From: Diphasiastrum complanatum
Lineage: Eukaryota > Streptophyta > Lycopodiopsida > Lycopodiales > Lycopodiaceae
Length of the DNA stretch: 64,000 bases
Assembly: GCA_029204225.1 (NCBI GenBank)
Contig: CM055110.1
Span: forward strand, 19,760,410 to 19,824,409
Direction of reading: 5' to 3'
Shown here: piece by piece, positions 49,801-57,584 of the stretch
Numbering within the stretch: position 1 is the first letter of the stretch
Layout of the letters: every line of letters begins with the position of its first letter
The notes under the pieces: generated by a model
Told to the model about the DNA's origin: nothing
The model's input: the letters and a program-made list of their open reading frames with translations, nothing else
Databases searched by the model: none
Program-made: the position numbers and the translations under genes

Positions 49801-52205
49801 GGAAGTGTGACTCTCTTCTGTATCTGTTGGATTGTACTTTAGTGTGTGTGCTAGTGATAGTCTGTGTGGATTTATTTATTCGGATTCACCTTCTAGGTGA
49901 CTGGCTAAAAGATTTTCTGGCATGATTCAGGTCACTGCCTTAACAAAAAAGGAAGCTGATGCCCATATTCCCAACTTTATGTTGATCTTCTTGAATTTCT
50001 AAAAACCTACTCCAGCTCACTTCCTTTTTGGAAGTGTGACTCTCTTCTGTATCTGTTGGATTGTACTTTAGTATGTGTGCTAGTGATAGTCTGTGTGGAT
50101 TTATTTATTCGGATTCACCTTCTAGGTGACTGGCTAAAAGATTTTCTGGCATGATTCAGGTCACTGCCTTAACAAAAAAGGAAGCTGATGCCCATATTCC
50201 CAACTATTCCAATCTTCCATCCCAGCTCATCTGTCAGCTACACAATGTCACTCTTCATGTAAGTATTTGACTTATCCTTCTGAACACAGTTACTTTCAAG
50301 GAACAGATGGCAAATTACTCCGTCTTATTTTCAAGCATCCACTTTGCATTCATTAAGACAGATTTGACATATATGGACTAATTTTATCAGGCGGAAGCTG
50401 AAACAGATGAGGTTTATTGTCAAATGATATTACAGCCTGTGAACGCGGTATATACTTTACTCCTCAATATTTTTTCATCATTCTTTGAAACCTTCTGATA
50501 ATCTTCTTAAAATTTGGGTTCTTTAGTTTGGGATGCAACTACTAATGTTTGTGCCTCTCTTTACTGCAGCAAGAAAAATCTTCATACTTGTTGCCTGATT
50601 TAGGAAGACAAAACAAACAATGTAATGAGTACTTCTGCAAGACTTTGACTGCAAGTGATACAAGCACTCACGGGGGATTCTCGATACCTCGCCGGGCTGC
50701 TGAAAAAGTCTTTCCTCCTCTTGTATGTGCCCAAGTTCAAAGTTCATTTTATTTATAAAGTTATTTGCTAAGCAGTTAATTTCTGACTCACGTAAGCATG
50801 CGAAAATAGATGGTTGATTCTATAACACTGAAAATCAAATCATGTGATTGAAGAGTATCAGTGGTAGTGCCAGTTTAAGTAATCATACCTATTACCTTCT
50901 AACTAGAAAACATGATTTGCATGTACTCTTTCAGGATTTTTCTCAGCAACCTCCTGCACAAGAACTTGTGGCTAGAGATTTGCATGACAATGAATGGCAC
51001 TTTCGCCATATCTATCGAGGTATTTGGGAGCTCAAACATTTTGGTCGTCCGTCAAGTCATCACATGTGTAAATGTGACCTGGCTTTATGCAACAAGTCGT
51101 ATTGGCTCTAATGTGTCACAAGTGCTATTTCCAGGTCAACCACGCAGGCATCTACTTACAACAGGATGGAGTGTCTTTGTGAGTGCAAAAAGACTTCAAG
51201 CTGGGGATTCAGTCCTTTTTATCAGGTCCTCTTGGAATTGTAATAGCAGATTATGTCAGTTTGTCTTCAGGGCTACTATTGCATTTGCTTCAGAATGAAC
51301 GTGTAAAGAGCTTGCTGTCCTCCTTTGTTATAGAATATCTGCTTCTTCTCCGCAATGTTTTTTCTCCAATTCGATTTTCTGTAGACTACTGATGATTGAG
51401 CTCTTGTTTTTTCGCATCATGGAACTGTAGGGATGAAAATGGACAACTTTTGCTAGGTATCAGGCGTGCAAATAGGATCCAGCCATCTATGCCTTCATCA
51501 TTGTTGTCCAGTGATAGCATGCACATCGGAATTCTTGCAGCAGCCGCACATGCTTATAATACAAGCAGCCGGTTTGCTATATTTTATAACCCAAGGTAGT
51601 TTTTGATGCATAAGGTAAGTTGTGCACGTACACTATCAGCTCTTCCAGAATTTGTATATTGAACTGCTCCTTTCTGATAAAAACGAATCTCATTGCAGGG
51701 CAAGTCCCTCAGAGTTTGTGGTACCCATCTCCAAATATAACAAGGCTGTGTACACCATGCAATTCTCCATCGGGATGCGTTTTCGGATGCAGTTCGAGAC
51801 AGAAGATTCAAGCTCCAGAAGGTTGTGTTCTTGTCTTCCTTCGTACTTTTCTTAGTTCCAGGTTCCAACTTGTTTTAGATAGATGATTTGTGCATGTACG
51901 GTTATAATTGATTCTTATTTTTAATATCAACTTGCTAGGTTGGTATGGTTAAAGGGTCAACCAGTTACTATTCATTAGAGAAGTATGCTCTGTTTATTCT
52001 GGGAACTATTGTCAGATATGTTTTCATGAAACCTAAACCAAGTGAATGGTGCCCTTTTTCTCATGACTATCCCGGGCTTACCAATTGAAGTTGAATTTCA
52101 ATAATTTTCATGTTCTCCCTTCTGTACAGGTATACAGGCACTATCACTGGTATAGGTGACCTGGACCCTGTGAGATGGCCAAATTCGTATTGGCGTTCTC
52201 TCAAG
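27754..52205 (+). CDS. ARF: Auxin response factor, class A, ten exons, 3' end beyond window
   Basis: Transcription factor that binds auxin-response elements in the nucleus and is controlled by Aux/IAA repressors. The exons join without a stop into 323 residues starting [20 protein letters not shown]. Residues ~8-110 form the first dimerisation segment. The B3 domain spans ~115-225, with STHGGFS (His126) and RGQPRRH (Arg171, Pro174, Arg176), which correspond by motif to the DNA-contacting His136, Arg181, Pro184 and Arg186 of Arabidopsis ARF1. [20 protein letters not shown] and [20 protein letters not shown] begin the ARF domain (~258-323), which stops at [10 protein letters not shown] just before the expected VGWDE. 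Wording is closest to the activator (ARF5/6/7/8/19) class; the subgroup is not resolved. All junctions are GT-AG and phase-consistent. Introns 1 (4.9 kb), 2 (17.4 kb) and 10 (>11.7 kb) are very long. The middle region and PB1 domain are outside the window. Confidence 0.93.
27761..32622 (+). other. ARF intron 1 (4,862 bp)
   Basis: Starts GTAAGC and ends TTTACAG. Only short frames and one small tandem duplication (29,274-29,381) are visible. A very decayed tRNA-Met primer-site-like GGTCTCAGATACCA (minus strand) at about 30,520 hints at an old LTR element, which I could not substantiate. Confidence 0.6.
29274..29381. repeat. 51-bp tandem duplication in ARF intron 1
   Basis: CAATGCACTTTTT...GGCAAAGTTTA...TTGAAAAGAAAAAA is repeated at 29,274 and 29,325 with several differences. 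Confidence 0.8.
32623..32735 (+). CDS. ARF: ARF exon 2
   Basis: Follows acceptor TTTACAG, starts in phase 1 and encodes [20 protein letters not shown] and on to [10 protein letters not shown], the most conserved ARF N-terminal block. Donor CAG|GTACTA. Confidence 0.95.
33139..33196 (+). repeat. (TC)n microsatellite
   Basis: Uninterrupted TC dinucleotide tract of about 58 bp. Confidence 0.97.
33263..33785 (+). mobile_element. LTR with adjacent tRNA-Met primer site
   Basis: Begins TGTTACGGCCC and is followed at 33,786-33,796 by GGTATCAGAGC, so it is a 5' LTR in plus orientation. The block GGGGGCTAGA...GGTCTAGGTTTGGTTGGGA resembles the LTR at 58,986-59,480. The last ~50 bp recur at 41,771-41,820 in the same orientation. 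No gag or pol was recognised directly downstream. Confidence 0.65.
33797..37480. other. Non-coding intronic stretch
   Basis: No protein homology was recognised on either strand; it follows the LTR primer site and may be decayed retroelement leader. It contains the (TC)n/(CG)-rich tract at 34.83-34.92 kb. Confidence 0.45.
34833..34919. repeat. (TC)n tract followed by alternating CG-rich block
   Basis: A TC tract (34,833-34,886) is joined to ~33 bp of GCGCGCGCACGGCGCCGCGC-type alternating purine-pyrimidine sequence (34,887-34,919). Confidence 0.95.
37600..38735 (-). pseudogene. Ty3 chromovirus-type RT and integrase remnants
   Basis: Read on the minus strand, 38,732-38,620 gives [16 protein letters not shown] and then [14 protein letters not shown], the RT segment around the catalytic FLDD. 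Further along the minus strand, 37,773-37,609 gives the integrase entry block [12 protein letters not shown] and [20 protein letters not shown]. The order is correct for Ty3 pol on this strand. Everything else is too decayed to follow. The matching 5' LTR and primer site are probably those at 41,458-41,770. Confidence 0.7.
41458..41820 (-). mobile_element. Minus-strand LTR with tRNA-Met primer site
   Basis: GGGCTCTGATACCA at 41,458-41,471 is the complement of a TGGTATCAGAGCCC primer site and abuts TGTGCTGACC at 41,473, the LTR edge. Two TATA-like elements on the minus strand (CTCTATATATTGAGG near 41,685 and TATTTATAG near 41,735) fit an LTR promoter. The outer LTR end is unclear. The last 50 bp (41,771-41,820) instead match the plus-strand LTR end at 33,736-33,785, so two LTRs may be joined here. 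Confidence 0.6.
41822..42500 (+). pseudogene. Pro/Ala-rich plus coiled-coil ORF remnant
   Basis: An open stretch to 42,266 encodes a low-complexity Thr/Pro/Ala linker ([20 protein letters not shown]). A second frame from about 42,265 reads a short coiled coil ([20 protein letters not shown]). The pairing of a Pro-rich linker with a coiled coil recalls the accessory ORFs at 8.1-9.7 and 11.3-12.6 kb. Homology to either is not demonstrated. Confidence 0.35.
42706..42856 (+). repeat. Phased TTACG/TTACA words
   Basis: TTACG or a one-base variant begins at about 42,710, 42,721, 42,731, 42,741, 42,759, 42,789, 42,798, 42,815, 42,825, 42,835 and 42,851. Many intervals are 10-11 bp. Confidence 0.7.
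43285..43600 (+). mobile_element. Copia LTR fragment upstream of gag remnant
   Basis: Shares CCGCTATAGTCTTG, TTATTGCGTTCAATAT and CTACGTAATCA blocks with 9,655-9,950 and lies just upstream of a copia gag start at 43,654, so it is the end of a 5' LTR in plus orientation. Confidence 0.55.
43654..44637 (+). pseudogene. Copia gag-protease remnant, plus strand
   Basis: [20 protein letters not shown] and [20 protein letters not shown] are a copia Gag N-terminus. After frameshifts come [20 protein letters not shown], a knuckle ([13 protein letters not shown] with the last Cys lost), [13 protein letters not shown] (protease DSG changed to DSE) and [16 protein letters not shown]. It is the same family as copia element A. 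The sequence passes directly into a Ty3 element at about 44,637. Confidence 0.75.
44639..48860 (+). pseudogene. Ty3 chromovirus gag-pol with chromodomain, decayed
   Basis: Blocks in Ty3 order: Gag C-terminal part ([20 protein letters not shown]), a degenerate knuckle near 45.13 kb, protease [13 protein letters not shown] (45.4 kb), RT (PHYSYSPFAS-type loop, [18 protein letters not shown], catalytic [11 protein letters not shown] at ~46.5 kb), RNase H ([30 protein letters not shown]), integrase ([51 protein letters not shown]), and the C-terminal [15 protein letters not shown] with a chromodomain [17 protein letters not shown]. Multiple frameshifts and stops make it inactive. The chromodomain segment is tandemly duplicated. 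Confidence 0.9.
48689..48802 (+). repeat. Tandem 60-bp duplication inside the chromodomain region
   Basis: 54 bp (from TCTAGGAGTATCTAGTGTCT to GATGCTACCTG) repeat identically with a 60-bp, in-frame period, duplicating the [15 protein letters not shown] block. Confidence 0.92.
49005..49335 (+). mobile_element. 3' LTR start of the Ty3 chromovirus, truncated
   Basis: TGTCACAAGAAGTGACCC follows the pol end. The next ~330 bp match, with divergence, 55,970-56,335 (shared GGGGGTGACC, GGGGTGGT, ATTCTACACAC). No second LTR end is seen. Confidence 0.6.
49747..50204 (+). repeat. 229-bp tandem duplication spanning ARF intron 2 acceptor and exon 3 start
   Basis: 49,747-49,975 and 49,976-50,204 are identical except for one base (AGTGTGTGTG versus AGTATGTGTG). 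The unit holds the intron 3' end, GATTCAG acceptor and the first 45 nt of exon 3. The upstream copy is therefore a decoy acceptor at 49,931. Confidence 0.95.
50160..50258 (+). CDS. ARF: ARF exon 3
   Basis: Encodes [16 protein letters not shown] and [16 protein letters not shown], residues 41-73. Acceptor GATTCAG, donor CAT|GTAAGT. The full-length exon is only present in the second copy of the duplication. Confidence 0.95.
50391..50447 (+). CDS. ARF: ARF exon 4
   Basis: 19 codons, [19 protein letters not shown]; acceptor TTATCAG, donor GCG|GTATAT. Confidence 0.95.
50570..50722 (+). CDS. ARF: ARF exon 5 (B3 start)
   Basis: 51 codons; includes [18 protein letters not shown] and [12 protein letters not shown], the start of the B3 DNA-binding domain. 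Donor CTT|GTATGT. Confidence 0.95.
50935..51019 (+). CDS. ARF: ARF exon 6 (B3)
   Basis: [20 protein letters not shown] and WHFRHIYR, ending in phase 1; acceptor CTTTCAG. Confidence 0.95.
51135..51225 (+). CDS. ARF: ARF exon 7 (B3)
   Basis: [20 protein letters not shown] then [10 protein letters not shown]. The donor is GTCCTC, a weak match to the consensus, but the joined reading ...FIR-DENGQ is exactly what the family requires. Confidence 0.93.
51431..51595 (+). CDS. ARF: ARF exon 8
   Basis: [39 protein letters not shown] and RFAIFYNP: the end of the B3 and the second dimerisation segment. Confidence 0.95.
51699..51821 (+). CDS. ARF: ARF exon 9
   Basis: [20 protein letters not shown] then [16 protein letters not shown]; start of the ARF (Auxin_resp) domain. 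Donor GTTGTG is non-consensus beyond GT. Confidence 0.94.
52130..52205 (+). CDS. ARF: ARF exon 10 (last in window)
   Basis: [20 protein letters not shown] then WRSLK; acceptor TGTACAG, donor AAG|GTAATT. The next ARF exon (expected to begin VGWDE-like) was not found in the remaining 11.8 kb. Confidence 0.94.
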
Positions 52206-52756
52206 GTAATTACATTTGTCATTTCATGTCTCTATCTTAAGAAAATAGCTGACAACTAGGAGAAATGGTGGTACTAGGCTTCTCATTGGTCATGTTTTGG
52301 CTAAATGATTTGATGTCCTAAAATCAGAAAGATAGGGAGCAATGTATTCCTAGAGGAAAGTAATTATCTATAGTTTGCACTAAACTGTGAACATGCTCAC
52401 TTCTTGGGGATGCAATACCTGTAAAAAGCTTCATCATTAGTCCACATTTTAGTTCTAAGCTAGCCGCTATACACACACGCCTAGTTTATGTACTTCTATA
52501 CACGAATGATAGTAATCTGCATAACTACTTCTATTTGACCCAGATACTTCTTGTATGCTTCAATGCCCATGGTTTGCCATGTGGCAGGCCTACATGACAG
52601 GCCACAATGAGGTGACCTCTGGCCACATTTGATCTCTAATTTGTGGGGAAGAGTTGTTTTCTTAAGGGGACTCTTTATTTTTTTTGCACCCCCTCGCCTC
52701 AATAAAGAGGCCCCATCCTCGAGCCCCACAAAAAAGTTTTTTTTTTGTTTTTTTTT

Positions 52757-52901
52757 TGGGGGGGAGGGGGGGGGGTTGTTTTGTGGGGGAAGTAAGGGGA
52801 GAATTTAGCTTCTCCACACATTCTTTTTTTTAGGGTGGGGGAGAGGGCTACATTCCCCCACCCCTCTGTCTCTCCCCATTTTTTGGGGGGAGGGAGGTGG
52901 G
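52757..52901 (+). repeat. Clustered G-runs, quadruplex-type
   Basis: Runs of 7, 10 and 5 G lie at 52,758-52,789, followed by GGGTGGGGGAGAGGG (~52,835) and GGGGGGAGGGAGGTGGG (~52,884). They are in ARF intron 10 on the transcribed-sense strand. Confidence 0.85.
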
Positions 52902-53537
52902 CCTTGGCACAACCCCACTTTACATTTCCACTCTCTCAGCAACATGGGGAGCGGCACGTGCAATTCGTCGTCTTGCAAAAAAAATTGAAAATGAAAAGAA
53001 TGTTGTGCCACAGACCACGGGGAGGGGGAGGATGGCTAAGTAGATCACCAATCGCCCGCTTTGAGCATCATCCACATGTCTCGACCACGAGCCGCCACCC
53101 AGATTGTCAGCCGCCTGTCAACGATAGGCTAGGTTAGGCTAACCCACTGATATCATATCTATATACATAAAGATATTTGTGTGTCACATTTGTGCCTATG
53201 TATGGGGTAGGAGGATGCACCCATGATTGCATGGGTCCATCTTCTTCCCATGTACTTTTTCAAAATAAACTTAACTAAAATACTTAGATGCATGCATGGG
53301 GAGGAGGATGTATGCATTCTGCCCCATGCATACACATTAATTCCCATGTAGGACGAACCTATCTCACGATCCTCCCCCTCTCCCTCTCTCACGATTCTCC
53401 TTCCAAGATCCATCTCTCTCTCTCTCTCTCTCAATAGATGGTATGATGTTGAGTGCCTCTCTCTACACAAGCAAGTTGTTCACGCTCAATACCATTCTCC
53501 CGACACCTTAGCATCTAAACAAAAGGAATACCATAGA

Positions 53538-54408
53538 ATGACTTTGCGAAAAAAGACCTCTTACTTTCAGTCTCTGGCACAGAAACTCATCGATTCCTTG
53601 GACTCCTCTTCTTCCACCTTCTTTTGGAAAATGTTTTCTAAAACCTCATGTAAGCCAGCTCCTATTGCCATTGAATCTTGGATCGACTATGCTGCAAGAC
53701 TTTATACAGTAGACTCTCCTTCCATCTCTCTCTCACCGCGACCATCAGATTTCACCCTTTTCACTCCATCCATAATTGAAAACGCCATAAAAAATGGTCA
53801 AAACCATAAAGCCATTGATGGTGACTCTCTAAGTATGGATTTTCTAAAACCTATCGCGCATATTGTTGCTCCATACATCTCCTACGTTTTTAACCAATCT
53901 GTCATTTTTGGCCTTCCCACACCTTCGTATACCAACCTTTTGCACTATACTTAAGGCTAGTTATCCTCTAAATGTAGACAACTATCGTACTATTATGATC
54001 ATCCACACTATGGCTAAGCTCTATGGTTCGGTTATGCAGTCTATCATCAGCTCTCATGCGGAGGCAGAGGAGTTATATGCTATGGGACAGACAGGTTTTA
54101 GAGCAAGCTATTCCACAGTGGACCAGATATTCATACTGAGATATGTATCATTGAGGCGGCGAAATCTAGGAAACAGAGAGTCTATTGCTACTTTGTGGAC
54201 TTCCGCAAAGCGTTTGATTCGGTTCCGAGACACTTGTCGCTCCAGCGTTTGGCATCCCTTGGTTTCTCAGAGGAGGTCATTGTTGCTATCATCACATTAT
54301 ATGAGAGAGTTTTGGCCCGCTTCCGTGATGGGGATGAATGGTCTTTTCATATATTCATAGTATGGTCGGAGTAAAGCAAGGGTGTCCTTTGTCACCCACC
54401 CTCTTTGC
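53538..54408 (+). pseudogene. LINE (non-LTR) reverse transcriptase, 5' part
   Basis: The frame includes a region before RT (PSIIENAIKNGQNHKAIDGD) and then, after a frame change, RT motifs: LNVDNYRTIMIIHTMAKLY, QTGFRASYSTVDQIF, YCYFVDFRKAFDSVPRHLS with the first catalytic Asp, and LASLGFSEEVIVAIITLYE. A further shift leads into KQGCPLSPTLFA. The sequence stops at TTTGC (54,404-54,408), where an LTR begins. The rest of this RT lies inverted at 56,330-56,838. The clade is not assigned; the FVDFRKAFDSVPR wording differs from the common plant L1 type. Confidence 0.85.
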
Positions 54409-55016
54409 TGTCAGACTCCAAATCTGAAACTTCACTTAAAACCTAGCTTATCTCGTGTGCAACAATCAGCAATGTCGATCCCTGTCGATTTCCTTGCCTG
54501 TGCAAACATCAGAGCACATGAAACATGTTGGAGCTGGCTGCCTTGTCTCCTCCCAACCTTTGCTGCATAGATTATGATGAGGAATGCCTCTCTCTAGGCT
54601 CACTTATGCACAATCCTCAAGCACCCCTTAACCCTGACCTTTTCTAACGTCGACACATGACCAATTTCATGCACAATCGACACTCGCCACTTGGCAATAC
54701 TTTGACACAAGTGAGTAGGGTGACATGTGTCACTCATACACTGGATCGTGTCCCAATGAGCATGTGACATGTGTCAAGTTTCACCGGTCAACCCTAACAT
54801 GTGTCACTCATTCACTGGACCAAGTGTCCCAATGAGCATATGACACGTGTCCCATTGACTAGTCAACTCCTACTTTTTAGGAGGTCAGTCCAGCCACTCT
54901 TAATAAATGACCCAGTACCCCATGCCAAAGCTAAGCTCGACTCTTTGAGGTCCAATGCCAACTAATTACAGTTTATTTACAATTTACTTACAAAGGTCAC
55001 CATGGGCCGGGGACTT
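54409..55016 (-). mobile_element. LTR, minus orientation, truncated
   Basis: Starts at the LINE target site with TGTCAGACTCC and is the reverse complement (about 90 percent by eye) of the LTR at 56,839-57,540, lacking that LTR's first ~94 bp. Its left edge is the LTR end, with host (LINE) DNA beyond, so it was the 3' LTR of a minus-strand element. Confidence 0.85.
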
Positions 55017-55960
55017 AGAGTTATGGACTCGGCTCGTTACATTCGCCGCGTCCATTTACATTTACTTTACTTTATGCATAAGCAGGCCTTGGGCCCTTTT
55101 TTATTCATTATTAGTGACACTTAGACTATATGGTTGGCCTTTGGCCTTATTACTCATTATTAGGCCATTTGGACATATAACTGGAGAGTGGGGGCCTTCT
55201 TGGAGGGCGCACTATTTTCCCTCCCAATTGGGCCCTAGCCACCGGAAGCTTCCTTTTAGGGCTTCCTCTTGACCATTTGTTATTCAGCTGATGATATTGA
55301 TCTCTCTCTTTAGTCTCCTTAATCTTAAGTCTTGCTTATGTGCTGCTTTCATAGCTTAAGTCTTGCTTATGTGATGCTTTCATAGCTTAGCTCTAGATCA
55401 GTTGTGGCTCTATTCGTAACTTGGTATCAGAGCGCTTTCCTGTGCACTACTTTTTCAGATTAGTAGAGGCTGTCCAGCGCCCTACTAACCCATCACTTGC
55501 AGTCACATATTGATTCTTTATAGCCTCATGGTCCTGGAAAAGCTCCTGTCTTTCCTTCATTTGGGACTCCCCCTCCGTTTGGATTTCCATCTTCTTCTAT
55601 TAGTCAACCTGGTGGTGGACCATTCATTCCACCTAACCCACCTCCTGGTTTCTTTCCACGTCCCCCAGTTCTTGAGCCACACTTTGCTCGAGACTTTCGT
55701 GGTAGGGTACAGCCTGCTACCTATTCCGGTTCCTCTGACGGGAACTTACTAGAGAATTGGTTTGCTAAGCTTGACACATATTTTCAGAACTACCCTAAGA
55801 CTGATCCTTAGAAGATCCAGTTGGCTGCTTTACACTTAGATGGACGCACCGCCACATGGTGGCGAGTTTATCGAGCTAATTATGATCGGGAAGGGCTCCA
55901 TATATGGCATACCTTTCACCATGACCTCCGTCATGCTATGATTGAAGTGGCTCGACCGCC
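55017..55960 (+). pseudogene. Ty3 LTR end, primer site and Gag fragment
   Basis: A tRNA-Met primer site TGGTATCAGAGC at 55,422-55,433 marks the end of an LTR. From about 55,500 a Pro/Gly-rich leader (PNPPPGFFPRPPVLEP) precedes a Retrotrans_gag-type region, FRGRVQPATYSGSSDGNLLE, NWFAKLDTYFQNYP, LHLDGRTATWWRVYRANYDR. One in-frame stop interrupts it near 55,808. It is cut at about 55,960 by an unrelated LTR fragment. A 35-bp tandem duplication (CTTAAGTCTTGCTTATGTG...) lies at 55,324-55,391. Confidence 0.75.
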
Positions 55961-55969
55961 AATGTGATA

Positions 55970-56335
55970 CATTCCGTAGACATCATTCCCAAGTAGGGAC
56001 CGATGCGTCACGAGCAGTGATTCAGTGTGGCCGCCTGACGAGCTGTCAGAGACGCAGTGTGTTTTGACCGTCGGGACCCTAGCCGTCAGCGACGAGATGC
56101 TAGCCGACAAGTTGTCGGGGGTGACCTAGCGGGTCACAGGTCTTTGGCAGGCCACAGGGGTGGTACCCTATGAGTCACTCAGTATTCACAAGTCACATGG
56201 ATCATGCATGCCAAGTGGACTAATCACCCACAGGTGGATGCCATGTGCCAGTTGACAGGAATAGCAGGTAGGACTCAAAGAGAGAGGGGGTGACTATGGT
56301 TGGGAGGTTCATTCTACACACCGGCCTTTTAGGAT
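55970..56335 (+). mobile_element. Ty3 LTR fragment related to 49,005-49,335
   Basis: Shares GTGACC, GGGGTGGTRCC, CCATGTG and ATTCTACACACYGGCC blocks in order with 49,005-49,335. No ends are recognised. Confidence 0.55.
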
Positions 56336-56838
56336 TCACGAGCTTGGAGACTTGCTTGTGACAGTATGTATGCTCTGTAGATCTGTCGGCGAATGAACAC
56401 ATGAGTCCCATTTGGGAGGTTAGACATAGATAATCCCCAGCTATGTAGAAAGTCCGAAGCATACTGAAACCATGAGGACTTAGCCCGTTGCTCGGCCAAA
56501 GTGCGAGAAGATGTAAAAGCCGCTACCACGTATCTGGAAGAATCAAGCTCTGAGAGTCTGTGAATGAATGTGATGATCCTGAAAATAGCCTCTACAATCA
56601 GTGGAGGAGAAGCAAACTTCGCGCCAAACTAATCTCAATGTTCACCATCAGCCCCCATATCTGACAGAAAGTATGTATACAAGGTATCCAGATGTTGCTG
56701 AAGTCCTGCAGCCGAGCTAGATAGTAGAACCACATCATCTGCGTGAAGAAGGATAGGGATAACAATATCTGCTAGAGGACAGCCATCTCCACCTTCTTCC
56801 GGAATGATCTGCTCAAGGTCATCGATGTATAGAGCAAA
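56330..56838 (-). pseudogene. LINE reverse transcriptase, 3' part, inverted
   Basis: Read on the minus strand from 56,838 it gives FALYIDDLEQIIPEE, PLADIVIPILLHADDVVLLS (the catalytic ADD) and SSAAGLQQHLDTLYTYFLSD, then a stop and further decayed sequence (AEQRAKSSWFQYASDFLHSW). It begins with TTTGC and continues exactly where the plus-strand LINE stops at 54,408: CCTCTTTGC plus TTTGCTCTATACATC overlap by TTTGC and rebuild LFALYIDD. The two halves are now in opposite orientation. Confidence 0.87.
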
Positions 56839-57540
56839 TGTTAGAGCCTTTACTTCCTGTCCCGGTTATTTACACTTTTCAAATACACATGTACGTTTTG
56901 TAATTATTGTAATTACTGAAATGGCTAAGTCACCGGCCTGTGGTGACCTTTGTAAGTAAATTGTGAATAAACTGTAATTAGTTGGCATCGGACCTCAAAG
57001 AGCCGTGCTTAGCTTTGGCATGGGGTACTAGGTCATTTATTAGGACTGGCTGGACTGACCTCCTAAAAAGTAGGAGTTGACTAGTCAATGGGACACGTGT
57101 CATATGCTCATTGGGACACTTTGTCCAGTGAATGAGTGACACATGTTAGGGTTGACCGGTCAAACATGACACGTGTCACATGCTCACTGGGACACTTGGT
57201 TCAGTGTATGAGTGACACATGTCAGCCTACTCACTTGCCTATGTGTCAAAGTATTGCCAAGTGGCGAGAGTCAATTGTGCATGGAATTGGCCATGTGTCG
57301 ACGTTAGGAAAGGTCTGGGTTAAGGGGTGCTTGAGGATTGTGCATAAGTGAGCCTAGAGAGGCATTCCTCATCATAATCTATGCAGCAAAGGTTGGGAGG
57401 AGACAAGGCAGCCAGCTCCACCATGTTTTGTGTGCTCTGATGTTTGCACATGCAGGGAAATCGACAGGGATCGACATTGTTGATTGCTGCGCACGGGATA
57501 AGCTAGGTTTTAAGTGAAGTTTCAGATTTGGAGTCTAACA
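56839..57540 (+). mobile_element. Complete 702-bp LTR with primer site
   Basis: TGTTAGAGCC...GTCTAACA, followed by the tRNA-Met primer site TGGTATCAGAGCC at 57,543-57,555, so it is a 5' LTR now in plus orientation. It contains two ~76-bp tandem modules (57,092-57,167 and 57,168-57,240), each opening with the perfect palindrome GACACGTGTC, a G-box core. Confidence 0.88.
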
Positions 57541-57584
57541 TTTGGTATCAGAGCCTAGGTTTACATTCAGAGGAAGGTTGCAAA

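Larger units (their letters stand above)
32736..50159 (+). other. ARF intron 2 (17,424 bp), repeat-filled
   Basis: GT-AG ends. Contains microsatellites, an LTR with primer site at 33.3 kb, minus-strand Ty3 remnants at 37.6-41.8 kb, copia fragments at 43.3-44.6 kb, a Ty3 chromovirus at 44.6-49.3 kb and, at its 3' end, a 229-bp tandem duplication that includes the acceptor. Exons 2 and 3 lie on the same strand and join in phase, which supports one gene rather than two halves. Confidence 0.8.

Noticed and set aside
50848-51111. Frames running through ARF exons 6 and 7 and their introns
   Set aside because: They read across splice sites; the spliced reading is the family-consistent one.
52496-53137. 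Open frames around the poly-T/poly-G region
   Set aside because: Homopolymer-driven translations with no homology.
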